DNA of 64,000 nucleotides from Pseudomonadota bacterium (GTDB lineage: Bacteria > Pseudomonadota > Gammaproteobacteria > Burkholderiales > Methylophilaceae), in NCBI GenBank assembly GCA_029563075.1, contig JAKQTN010000077.1:1-64000 (forward strand), written 5' to 3'. The notes beneath the pieces are model-generated. The model did no database searches. It was given only the letters and a program-made list of their open reading frames with translations, and was not told where the DNA came from. A program made the position numbers and the translations under genes. Below, in pieces: positions 54,615-62,919 of this stretch; position 1 is the first letter of the stretch, and the number at the start of each line of letters is the position of its first letter.

Positions 54615-54658
54615 AAAATATAATTTTCAAAAATTTAAACTAAAAAGGAGCAGAAATT

Positions 54659-54967
54659 ATGATGAAAGGTGGCATGGGCAACATGATGAAACAGGCCCAA
54701 ATGATGCAAGCTAATATGCAAAAGGCGCAAGCCGAACTGGCCGTAACCGAGGTAGAAGGCATTGCGAGCAATGGCATGGTAAAAGTCACCATGACTTGCA
54801 ACAACGCGGTGAAGCACGTGTCTATTGACGATGCAGCGATGGATGACCGGGAAACGCTGGAAGACCTGCTGCTGATTGCCCTGAATGACGCAAGAGCAAA
54901 AGCCGAGGCGACCTCTAATGCGCGCATGAGCGGCATGATGCCGGCCGGCTTCAAGCTGCCGTTTTAA
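54659..54967 (+). CDS. ybaB: Nucleoid-associated protein, YbaB/EbfC family
   Basis: This small DNA-binding protein is usually encoded between dnaX and recR. The 102-residue product is Met/Gln-rich at the N-terminus (GGMGNMMKQAQMMQANMQKA) and has the conserved EVEGIASNGMVKVTMTCNN. AAAAAGGAGCAG precedes two adjacent ATGs. It lies 44 nt after dnaX and 22 nt before recR. Confidence 0.95.
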   Translation: MMKGGMGNMMKQAQMMQANMQKAQAELAVTEVEGIASNGMVKVTMTCNNAVKHVSIDDAAMDDRETLEDLLLIALNDARAKAEATSNARMSGMMPAGFKLPF

Positions 54968-54989
54968 TTTAAGTCTTTAGTCTGCATTG

Positions 54990-55586
54990 GTGAAAAATCC
55001 CCCTGCTTTAGAGCAACTCATCGAATCGTTGCGCTGTTTGCCCGGCGTTGGGCCAAAGTCTGCGCTGCGCATGGCTTACCACTTGCTGCAGCGCGACCGG
55101 AAAGGCGCCAGCGGGTTGGCTTTATCGCTCGACCATGCACTGCAGGTGCTGGGGCACTGTACGCTTTGCAATAATTTTTCCGAAACAAGCATATGTCCGC
55201 TTTGCGAATCGGAGAAACGTGACATTTCCCAGCTTTGCGTGGTCGAGATGCCGACCGATTTAATGATGATGGAACAGACACAATCTTACACCGGCATGTA
55301 TTTTGTGCTGATGGGGAGATTATCACCACTGGACGGCATTGGCCCGAAAGAAATCAACCTGGATAAACTGATTAAACGCGCACAAGACGGCATGGTGAAT
55401 GAAGTGATTTTAGCCACCAATTACACGGTTGAAGGTGAAGCCACTGCGCACTATATCAGCGAGTTGTTAAAAACCCGCGGTATCGCTGTCAGCCGCATCG
55501 CGCGCGGTTTGCCGATGGGCGGGGAAATTGAATACGTGGATAGCGGAACTCTTTCAATGGCGCTGCTTGGGCGCAAGCAGCTTTAG
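54990..55586 (+). CDS. recR: Recombination mediator protein RecR
   Basis: RecR acts with RecF/RecO to load RecA on gapped DNA. The protein has the helix-hairpin-helix ([20 protein letters not shown]), a four-cysteine zinc finger ([16 protein letters not shown]), and a Toprim domain ([20 protein letters not shown]). The start is a GTG at 54990 or the TTG just before; no strong ribosome binding site is seen. It ends 3 nt before the convergent gph stop. Confidence 0.95.
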   Translation: MKNPPALEQLIESLRCLPGVGPKSALRMAYHLLQRDRKGASGLALSLDHALQVLGHCTLCNNFSETSICPLCESEKRDISQLCVVEMPTDLMMMEQTQSYTGMYFVLMGRLSPLDGIGPKEINLDKLIKRAQDGMVNEVILATNYTVEGEATAHYISELLKTRGIAVSRIARGLPMGGEIEYVDSGTLSMALLGRKQL

Positions 55587-55589
55587 TAT

Positions 55590-56285
55590 CTATGGCGCTA
55601 TTGGGGCACAAGCCGTGCTGAACAAGGCGTTTTCCGTTAGCAAACCCAGCAGTTCTATTGGCGTTTGTATCAACGCATCCGCGCCCCATTCATGCGGCTT
55701 ATCGCTAATATCATCAATATAGCCAAATAAAGCCACTACCGTTTTCATCCCGGCAGCCTTTGCGGCCACTACATCGCGCTCGGCATCGCCCACATAAACA
55801 CATGCCTGAGGCTTGACGCCCACCTGCTTACAAGCCAGCAATAAGGTCTCCGGGGATGGTTTCGGCTTTGCTGCATCGTCACCACTGACTATACATGCTG
55901 CGCGCTGATGCAGGCCCATGCTTTCAATCAAACGCTGTGTAAAGCGGCGTGGTTTATTGGTGACAATCCCCCATTTGAGTCGTCTATTTTCTATCGCTTG
56001 CAACAGCTCGCCAATACCATCTAACAATACCGGGCTGCGGATAAACACTTCATCGTAGATATTCAAGTATTCTTCACGCAAGGCTGAGAAACTAGCATCC
56101 TCCGGCGTAATGCCAAAACCCAGTCCCAGCAAGCCTTTTGAGCCGTGTGAGGCATACGGGCGTATTGTCGCATCGCTTAAAGCTGGTTTGCGGTGTCTGC
56201 GCAGCTGAATATTCAGCGCGTAACCTAAATCAGGTGCGGTATCGACCAATGTACCATCCAGGTCAAAAAGTATCGTACTAATCAA
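55590..56285 (-). CDS. gph: Phosphoglycolate phosphatase (HAD family)
   Basis: The 231-residue protein has the HAD nucleophile motif FDLDGT (D8, D10), the threonine motif (GIVTNK) and the C-terminal GDAERDV. Gph removes 2-phosphoglycolate and is usually paired with ubiG, as here. The start is a TTG whose ribosome binding site (AAGGA) is inside the ubiG stop region; ubiG ends 1 nt upstream. Related HAD phosphatases with other substrates cannot be ruled out. Confidence 0.88.
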   Translation of the reverse strand: MISTILFDLDGTLVDTAPDLGYALNIQLRRHRKPALSDATIRPYASHGSKGLLGLGFGITPEDASFSALREEYLNIYDEVFIRSPVLLDGIGELLQAIENRRLKWGIVTNKPRRFTQRLIESMGLHQRAACIVSGDDAAKPKPSPETLLLACKQVGVKPQACVYVGDAERDVVAAKAAGMKTVVALFGYIDDISDKPHEWGADALIQTPIELLGLLTENALFSTACAPIAP

Positions 56286-56286
56286 A

Positions 56287-56985
56287 CTATTCCTTAATGG
56301 TATGCATTAAATAATTGACTGAAACATCGCCACCAAGCCAGTAATGTTGCGTAATCGGGTTATAACTCATGCCGGCCTGATGATTAAGTGACAACCCTGC
56401 AGCACGCGCCCAGCCTGCCAATTCGGACGGCTTGATAAATTTGGCATAGTCGTGTGTGCCACGCGGGAGCATATTCAAAACGTATTCGGCGCCAACCACG
56501 GCCAGCAAATAGGCCTTTGGGTTGCGGTTGATGGTAGAAAAAAATACATGTCCACCCGGCTTTACCAATCTGGCACAGGCATGCACCACGCTGGCGGGGT
56601 CAGGCACATGCTCAAGCATTTCCAGGCAGGTTACCACATCAAAACTCTCAGGCTGTTCTGCTGCTAATTCTTCCACAGAAACCAGCCGGTAATTCACATT
56701 TGCACCGCTCTCTAAACTATGTAACTGCGCCACCTTCAAGGCCTTTTCACCTAAATCGATACCGGTTACCTGGGCACCTTTCATCGCCATTGATTCTGAT
56801 AGAATACCGCCACCGCAGCCTACGTCCAGCACCGTTTTACCATCCAGCGAAACGGCTTTATCTATATACCCGAGACGCAGCGGATTGATATCATGCAGCG
56901 GCTTGAACTCGCTGGTCTTATCCCACCACTTGTGCGCCAACTCACTGAATTTATTGAGTTCTTCTACGTCTGCATTTATCATCAT
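56287..56985 (-). CDS. ubiG: Ubiquinone biosynthesis O-methyltransferase UbiG
   Basis: UbiG carries out the two O-methylations of ubiquinone synthesis. The 232-residue protein starts with the family sequence [20 protein letters not shown] and [12 protein letters not shown], has the SAM motif [15 protein letters not shown] and the [19 protein letters not shown] end. It lies between the amidohydrolase gene and gph in the usual order for this group. Confidence 0.96.
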   Translation of the reverse strand: MMINADVEELNKFSELAHKWWDKTSEFKPLHDINPLRLGYIDKAVSLDGKTVLDVGCGGGILSESMAMKGAQVTGIDLGEKALKVAQLHSLESGANVNYRLVSVEELAAEQPESFDVVTCLEMLEHVPDPASVVHACARLVKPGGHVFFSTINRNPKAYLLAVVGAEYVLNMLPRGTHDYAKFIKPSELAGWARAAGLSLNHQAGMSYNPITQHYWLGGDVSVNYLMHTIKE

Positions 56986-57021
56986 CTGTGTTTATCTTAT
57001 ATTCATTAAAGTTCGCGTGGT

Positions 57022-58380
57022 TTATTTTGACTTAAATTCGTTTAATTTAGTTTGCCACTTGGCAACAATATCAAGCAACTCTTGCGGCTCGACATTTTGA
57101 TACTCGTCTTCGCCACCTTTTGGGCGATGGAACTTCAGATCGCCATTCACCCAGACATGGCTTACATGCTCGCGCCCAGCCGAATAAACCAGATGGGAAG
57201 CCGGATCAAAACAGGGTTGCGTTTCAATATTGGTAAGTTTCACCGCTGTTAAATCGGCCAACTTGCCGATTTCAATAGAGCCTATTTTATCATCTAGCCC
57301 CAGTGCCTTAGCGCAATTGATCGTCGCCATTTCCTGCGCCTGATACGCAGTGACTGCAGTGGCGTCACCGCTCTGCCCTTTTGCCAGCAAGGCTGCTAAG
57401 CGCATCTCGGCAAACATATCCAAACGATTATTGCTAGCTGCGCCATCTGTCCCCAAGCCAATATTGACGCCATATTTGGCGTATTTTGTAATGGGAGTAA
57501 TACCTGAAGCCAATTTTAAGTTTGAGCTTGGGCAGTGCACGATGTTGCTACCATGTTCTGCCAGCAGTTCAATTTCGGCTTCCTCTAAATATACGCAATG
57601 TGCCAAAGTCAGATTGGGGCCCAATAAGCCTAGATTGGCCAGCCGGGCGAGCGGCCGCAGACCATGCATTCGCTCACTATCAATAATTTCCTGCTGTGTT
57701 TCATGCATGTGCGTATGCACGCCAATATCAACCTGTTCAGCCAGCGTCATGATGCGCTCAAATGTTGTATCTGAAACAGTATAAGGTGCATGCGGAGCGA
57801 AACTAAAAGTCAGGAGCGCCTCACCGCGTAAGTGATCGCGCGCTTCTAAACCTTTCTGAATATATCCTTCAGCATCGTTAGCATATTGCGTGGCAAAATC
57901 CAGCACGGCCAGCCCCAGATTCCCCCGCATCCCCATTTTCAAGCAGGCTTCCGCCGCCGACTCCGGGTAAAAATACATATCATTAAAAGTCGTGATGCCA
58001 CCAGCCAGCATTTCTGCGCAGGCCAGCAATGTGCCATCATACACAAAACTGGGCGACACTAATTTCTGTTCAGCCGGCCAGATATGCCGCTCAAGCCACG
58101 GCATCAATGGCAAATCATCAGCCAGGCCGCGCATCAAGTTCATGGCAGCATGTGTGTGCAAGTTAATCAGGCCGGGAATCAGCACATGCTCATTCAATGA
58201 TACCGTCTCGATTGCTTCATATTGTGCATGGGCATGGGTGATCGCACAAATATCAATAATCTTTCCAGATCGAATAACTACGGCCTGATGCTCTAGCAGC
58301 GTATTGCTTGGAACTACAGGACAAAGCCAGAGGGCTTCAATGATTAAATCAACTTGTATTAAATCTATTAACGATTTCAT
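57022..58380 (-). CDS. mtaD: TRZ/ATZ-family amidohydrolase (MTA/SAH deaminase type)
   Basis: The 452-residue enzyme has the metal-binding HTH (H75, H77) after LIPGLINL, later THMHETQQE, AHCVYLEE and GTDGAASNN with the catalytic/metal residues of this deaminase family. Such enzymes deaminate 5'-methylthioadenosine and/or S-adenosylhomocysteine; the exact substrate is not proven. Its position next to ubiG suggests removal of SAH after methylation. The start has a weak ribosome binding site. Confidence 0.85.
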   Translation of the reverse strand: MKSLIDLIQVDLIIEALWLCPVVPSNTLLEHQAVVIRSGKIIDICAITHAHAQYEAIETVSLNEHVLIPGLINLHTHAAMNLMRGLADDLPLMPWLERHIWPAEQKLVSPSFVYDGTLLACAEMLAGGITTFNDMYFYPESAAEACLKMGMRGNLGLAVLDFATQYANDAEGYIQKGLEARDHLRGEALLTFSFAPHAPYTVSDTTFERIMTLAEQVDIGVHTHMHETQQEIIDSERMHGLRPLARLANLGLLGPNLTLAHCVYLEEAEIELLAEHGSNIVHCPSSNLKLASGITPITKYAKYGVNIGLGTDGAASNNRLDMFAEMRLAALLAKGQSGDATAVTAYQAQEMATINCAKALGLDDKIGSIEIGKLADLTAVKLTNIETQPCFDPASHLVYSAGREHVSHVWVNGDLKFHRPKGGEDEYQNVEPQELLDIVAKWQTKLNEFKSK

Positions 58381-58412
58381 ATCGTCATTATAGCGATTTA
58401 ATTGACGGCCAT

Positions 58413-58441
58413 AAAAAAGCCCCGCTATTGCGAGGCTTTTT
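58413..58441 (-). terminator. Intrinsic terminator after the OmpA-family gene
   Basis: AAAAAGCCCCGC-TATT-GCGAGGCTTTTT forms a GC-rich hairpin with A/T runs on both sides, so it can work in both directions. On the minus strand it ends the OmpA-family message before the amidohydrolase gene. Confidence 0.85.
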
Positions 58442-58470
58442 ATTTACTAGATTGACTAAACCAATATTAC

Positions 58471-59580
58471 TTAGTTACAGCCAGTTTCTTTTTTACCTTC
58501 AGCTTGAATCGTTACGCGACGGTTAGGTTGTAAGCATTGAATCAATTTTTTCGTTGCTTTGTTACCTTTACATTGAACTACAGGCTCAGACTCACCTTTA
58601 CCTACCGCTTCGATAATGGATGGGTCCACACCTTGCGCAGCCAGGTAATCTGCAACTTGTTTAGCACGGCGCTCTGAAAGTTTTTGGTTGTAAGCATCAG
58701 AACCAATGCGGTCTGTATGACCCGTTACAATAACTGCTTTGATTTCTGGGTTCGCTTTGATTTTTGCAGCAGCGTCATCCAAAGCTGCTTTACCTTCAGC
58801 TTTCAGGTTGGCTTTATCAAAGCCAAACAGTTTCTCAGCGCCTACAGTGATGGTTTCCATTTGCGGTGTGCATTTTACTGGCTCCGGCGCAGGAGCAGGT
58901 TCTGGCGCTGGCGCTGGCGCTGGTTCAGCTGCAGCAATCGGTGCTGGCTCTGGTGCTGGCTCCGCCACTACTGGTGCTGGTGCGCCAAAGCGGAACACAC
59001 CGCCCAAGTTAAATAAAGTGTTGCCAATTGTTTCAGTTCCACCATCAATACCTAATGCAGGAATATCATCTACCTTAGCGCGACTCCATTGGTGACGCAA
59101 ATCAGCTTGCAAGCCAAAGGTATCGTTGAATAAATATTGCGCGCCCAAGCCCACATTTGCCAGCCATGATGTTTTCTTACCATCAATATTTACACCAGGC
59201 ACGCTGTAATCCACGTTGTTGCGCGCTACGCCCAAGCCAGCCAACAAGAATGGACGGAACTTGTCACGGCTGAACATATATAACGCATCCAAGCCCAATG
59301 TCGTTTGCTTATACTTACCGCCCGCACCAACAATATCCAAGTCCTCATCAGCACGGTTATAGCCTAGACGACCTTGCAAATCCCAGCTTTGGCTAAGTTC
59401 TTTACCAATGCTGATAAAGCCGCCAGCACCATTGTCAGCTTCCAAATCGCTGTCAGTATTCATATAGCTAACACCTGGCACTGCGTACCAAGCGCCACGG
59501 AACATATCTTCTGCAGATGCTGATAAGGCTGTCAAGCCAAGCGTTGCAGCAACTGCCAGACCCATAAATTTTTTATTCAT
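58471..59580 (-). CDS. ompA: OmpA-family outer-membrane protein
   Basis: The 369-residue protein has a signal peptide (cleavage after ASA, residue 23), an eight-strand beta-barrel-like region (about 25-205), a Pro/Ala/Glu linker of repeated PAPEP-type units (about 208-235) and a C-terminal OmpA-like peptidoglycan-binding domain with VIVTGHTDRIGSDAYNQKLS and NRRVTIQ. GAGGAGTTTAACA precedes the start. It anchors the outer membrane to the wall. A terminator follows. Confidence 0.93.
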   Translation of the reverse strand: MNKKFMGLAVAATLGLTALSASAEDMFRGAWYAVPGVSYMNTDSDLEADNGAGGFISIGKELSQSWDLQGRLGYNRADEDLDIVGAGGKYKQTTLGLDALYMFSRDKFRPFLLAGLGVARNNVDYSVPGVNIDGKKTSWLANVGLGAQYLFNDTFGLQADLRHQWSRAKVDDIPALGIDGGTETIGNTLFNLGGVFRFGAPAPVVAEPAPEPAPIAAAEPAPAPAPEPAPAPEPVKCTPQMETITVGAEKLFGFDKANLKAEGKAALDDAAAKIKANPEIKAVIVTGHTDRIGSDAYNQKLSERRAKQVADYLAAQGVDPSIIEAVGKGESEPVVQCKGNKATKKLIQCLQPNRRVTIQAEGKKETGCN

Positions 59581-59659
59581 TGTTAAACTCCTCGGTTGTA
59601 AACTTCAAACAATTTCTAATACAAACATTCACCTATGAACTATACTTAATCCAGCCTGA

Positions 59660-60382
59660 CTATGCAACGCCAGGCAGCATTTCACGAGCTTTTCCATTTT
59701 GTTTGTTGTGCATGTGCAACATATTCTTAACTTCCACGACTTTGGCTTTTGATAAAGTCGCATTGCGTATTGAATTTTCGCATACGCCACCTCTAAAACC
59801 AATATAGGTAGAATCGACTTGACTGAGTATCTCAATATGTTGCGGTTTAAGCGAGCCTGCCAAGCCCGATTTTAAATGATGTTTTTTACATAATTGTGTG
59901 AACCGGTGCAAGGCCTTTTTGGTCTGCATTGCAAATAAATGCTGCTGTTTGTTTTTGGTGTCCAGCATGGCTCCAAAGAAGCCTGCTTCTTGCAATGCCG
60001 GTAGCAAATCCAGATCGAGTTTTTCATCCGCAAAAAACACGGTCACCATTTTTACACCTGCATGCGTCAGTTTGGACATTTCAACAAAAAAACGGAGGTC
60101 ATAAAACAGTGCTGAAACCCCGATTTTAATAATATCTACGCCCAACTGTGCGCGGGCAGTGATATCCTCGATTAACTCGCTTAGCAATACATGCTGCTCG
60201 CCTACCGTAGCACTCACAAGTCCGCAACCATTGATGGTCTGCACAATCTGTCCGGTTGTAACCAAATCCAGAGCACCAAGCGCGCCAACATTAGGATCTT
60301 TCAGGTCGATGATATCCACGCCAGCGTCCAGCGCCAGCAAGGCTTCTTGGATATTCCTGACGCTGATTAATAGCTGCATCAT
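59660..60382 (-). CDS. mfnB: (5-formylfuran-3-yl)methyl phosphate synthase MfnB
   Basis: This enzyme makes the furan precursor of methanofuran/methylofuran from two glyceraldehyde-3-phosphates. The 240-residue protein has catalytic-type lysines in IDLKDPNVGALGA (Lys28) and VDIIKIGVSAL (Lys86), with DTK near residue 141, as in archaeal MfnB. The start overlaps the stop of the upstream DUF447 gene in ATGATG, so the two are coupled. It is the last gene of the cofactor operon. Confidence 0.88.
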   Translation of the reverse strand: MMQLLISVRNIQEALLALDAGVDIIDLKDPNVGALGALDLVTTGQIVQTINGCGLVSATVGEQHVLLSELIEDITARAQLGVDIIKIGVSALFYDLRFFVEMSKLTHAGVKMVTVFFADEKLDLDLLPALQEAGFFGAMLDTKNKQQHLFAMQTKKALHRFTQLCKKHHLKSGLAGSLKPQHIEILSQVDSTYIGFRGGVCENSIRNATLSKAKVVEVKNMLHMHNKQNGKAREMLPGVA

Positions 60383-60954
60383 GCCTGATTTTCTCCGAGT
60401 TGCTCAGCATAAAAATTATCAATCTTTTCCACCAACCAACTCCAGGCCTGCTTTTCACACTCACCTGCAGTTTTGTCGATGGCGATTTGCAGGTATTGCA
60501 TTTCTGTCTGGATTTTCTCGCGTGGCAGCATTTGCAAACGGCTGGCAAGCACCGCCAGTTCTATTACGGCAGCCTGCGCACGGTTAAAACCGCTAAACGG
60601 CTGGTGATTTTGCGTCTCGATTTTTTGCATCATCAATTGCGGACGTACGGCGTCATCACGCATTTCTATCAACTTCAGCTCAGTATGCGCCAAACAATCG
60701 GCAAGCCTGTAACCCTTAACTTTATTGGCTTGCGTGAGCGTCCATGGCTGCCTTCCGGTGAGCGCGCCAGCGAAAACGCGCACATCGTCTGTCATATTCA
60801 TCACCGCGTGACTGGTCGCCAAAATATTATTAAGCGTTGTAGATGGCTTGTAGGGTGAAATCACAACCAAATCGGCTTCCTGGCGCACCCCAAACGGTGC
60901 GACGTGAGGGTTTCCGGCAAGGTCTGTACTTATGACAATAGTTTCATAAATCAT
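60379..60954 (-). CDS. DUF447-family protein, C1-cofactor operon
   Basis: From the ATG at 60954 the product has 191 residues and begins MIYETIVISTDLAGNPHVAP, with FGVRQEADLVVISPYKPST. The family is known as DUF447 (probably a flavin-binding split-barrel type) and co-occurs with tetrahydromethanopterin biosynthesis genes in archaea and methylotrophs. Its reaction is not established. It overlaps the upstream dihydropteroate-synthase-like gene by 11 nt and mfnB by 4 nt. Confidence 0.8.
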   Translation of the reverse strand: MIYETIVISTDLAGNPHVAPFGVRQEADLVVISPYKPSTTLNNILATSHAVMNMTDDVRVFAGALTGRQPWTLTQANKVKGYRLADCLAHTELKLIEMRDDAVRPQLMMQKIETQNHQPFSGFNRAQAAVIELAVLASRLQMLPREKIQTEMQYLQIAIDKTAGECEKQAWSWLVEKIDNFYAEQLGENQA

Positions 60955-62374
60955 CTGTCGGCTCGCTTTTTCTAGCCTGTTTTTCTTTGAGCGATGCCTC
61001 ACGGTGCGCTTTTTTTGCCGCTTTCTGCCGGACATTACTGGCCACACCCCAGCTCAGTTCCTCATCCTGCACATAGCGCTTTTTAAGCTGCCAGGCGATT
61101 TGCGCGCGTGCCAGTTCCACACCCAAATAAAACGCATGTGAAGCGTCATTTTCTACACCAAGGCCAGAGTAAAATGCAAACGGGTCAATATCCAGCAGAT
61201 GGCCATCGCGGTTATATACATGCACGCCGGAGTCACTCACCATAACCCTGAAACTGGGATCTTTGATTTGTACTGCGAATTCATTGATTTCATCGTCATT
61301 GTACGGAAACGGTCTTCTGTCATGCAGCCCCAGCAAACCAGTGCTGTAGCCGCGCGGCAGGCGGTTATCCTGCCTTGCACGAAACATCACGCGCCGCGCA
61401 TCATCGGCTTCTGCAATCGCGTTGATGGCGTGCGGGCTCACTGAAGTCGCCAGCACGGCGTTAACATTCAGCTCACTAATTAGGCCGAACAAAATGGCGT
61501 TGATGCCTGTGGTGTCAGCATCGGTAAGTTCGGTTAAATTACCAATGCCCATCATGATTGGTATCTCAGGATATTTCTTGCGTAATTTGTGATAGCGCAC
61601 AACCGAGTCAGCCAGCCCAAAATGAATCGGGTCTAAAATGGGATCCGCAATGAATGGTTTGCCATTTTTAAGGCAAATTTCGATCGCACGATACAGCGAT
61701 GGCATATTGCCAGGCCTGCTAGGAATCAATACTGGCGCGGCTTCAACGGCATCCGCAATCCACAGGGTTTTTTCGGTCAAACTTAGCAGATAATCCGCAC
61801 CCGCTTTGCCCCCCAGCAACAATTCTTCGGCATCCATCGAATCCACACTGACCTTGAAACCGGCTGCTTTCAGCGTCTGGATAGATTCTGCCAGATGCGG
61901 GAATGGCCTGTTGGGCAAGCAGCCCAGATCAATCACGTTCGCGCCCTGTGCCTGAAACCGCTTGGCTTTGGTTAATATCTGCGCGACTGTCAAATCAGGC
62001 GCATCGACAATCTCAGCAAACATCTGCACGCTGTATTGGCTTAAATCGGGTGCTTTGCCTTGCTGGCCAAAATACTGCGGCAAGTCTTTCAGGTCATCCG
62101 GCCCGCGCTCAACAAGGACGCCATACTTGGCCTGCAGAGAAGTTAAATCACCCTGGCAAAGTCCCGGCAGAATCACTTTGTTGGCGTCACCAACATTATT
62201 TAACCGACGCGCAATCAAGTCCGGCGTCATCAGCGCCGCCACAGACACGCCAATTTGCTCGACACGGTATTTGAATTGGGGTGTTTTGGGATTCGCCTGC
62301 ACTTCCTGCAAGACTTTGTACAGGCTTTTTTCAGCCAGTTTGCCTGTTAAAAATAGTAGGCTGTCGGTTTTCAC
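60944..62374 (-). CDS. Dihydropteroate synthase-like protein (tetrahydromethanopterin biosynthesis)
   Basis: The 476-residue protein has an N-terminal region with CLPNRPFPHLAESIQTLKAA and a TIM-barrel dihydropteroate-synthase-like core (GANVIDLGC, VSVDSMDAEELL, FIADPILDPIHFGLADSVVR). Such enzymes join the pterin with an arylamine in H4MPT synthesis; in folate synthesis a different, shorter DHPS does this. The start is a GTG overlapping the upstream stop by 4 nt. The C-terminal 35 residues are basic and weakly conserved. Confidence 0.87.
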   Translation of the reverse strand: MKTDSLLFLTGKLAEKSLYKVLQEVQANPKTPQFKYRVEQIGVSVAALMTPDLIARRLNNVGDANKVILPGLCQGDLTSLQAKYGVLVERGPDDLKDLPQYFGQQGKAPDLSQYSVQMFAEIVDAPDLTVAQILTKAKRFQAQGANVIDLGCLPNRPFPHLAESIQTLKAAGFKVSVDSMDAEELLLGGKAGADYLLSLTEKTLWIADAVEAAPVLIPSRPGNMPSLYRAIEICLKNGKPFIADPILDPIHFGLADSVVRYHKLRKKYPEIPIMMGIGNLTELTDADTTGINAILFGLISELNVNAVLATSVSPHAINAIAEADDARRVMFRARQDNRLPRGYSTGLLGLHDRRPFPYNDDEINEFAVQIKDPSFRVMVSDSGVHVYNRDGHLLDIDPFAFYSGLGVENDASHAFYLGVELARAQIAWQLKKRYVQDEELSWGVASNVRQKAAKKAHREASLKEKQARKSEPTDDL

Positions 62375-62919
62375 TTGAGTCCGATTAGACGTTCATGAAT
62401 GGCATGGGTTAATTCTGCCATATCGGCGACCACTTTTGTCGCCTCAAAACAGGCCAGTTTTGCTACGTTGTCCAAATCAATCTGGCGCGGATAAACCTTC
62501 ACCATGTTTTCACGTGGTGCTTCAGACTCAAGTTCTGGTGCGGTGTCACAAGCAAACACGATACTGGGCACGCGGGTTTTCCCTGCCTGTGCGAACAGAT
62601 TGGTAACCAGGCTATCCGAGAATCCATACGCCATTTTCGCGATGGTGTTTGAAGTGGCGGGCGCAATCACCAAAGTATGATATTTACCTTGATAAAACAG
62701 TTCTACCGGCACGCTGCTGGCGGTTTTATCCTGATACACACGATGCCCGGTTTCTTCTAATTGGGCTTGAAAACCATATTGCTGAATGATTTCAGCTGCG
62801 GCTCTGCTAAGAAATATATCTACATCTTGCAGCGTGCTGAGTATTTCCAGCGATTCGCGCAGATAATGCCCGGAACCGGTGATTGCCCATGCGAGACGCT
62901 GTGTTGATACTGCTTTCAA
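62371..62919 (-). CDS. Flavoprotein, dihydromethanopterin reductase-like (DmrB/AfpA type)
   Basis: The 182-residue protein starts RLAWAITGSGHYLRESLEIL and has LVIAPATSNTIAKMAYGFSD with the flavoprotein phosphate-binding pattern, typical of the archaeal-flavoprotein/DmrB group. These reduce dihydromethanopterin-type cofactors using FMN. It starts directly after the purA stop (1 nt) and overlaps the next gene by 4 nt. The exact substrate is inferred from the operon. Confidence 0.82.
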   Translation of the reverse strand: MKAVSTQRLAWAITGSGHYLRESLEILSTLQDVDIFLSRAAAEIIQQYGFQAQLEETGHRVYQDKTASSVPVELFYQGKYHTLVIAPATSNTIAKMAYGFSDSLVTNLFAQAGKTRVPSIVFACDTAPELESEAPRENMVKVYPRQIDLDNVAKLACFEATKVVADMAELTHAIHERLIGLK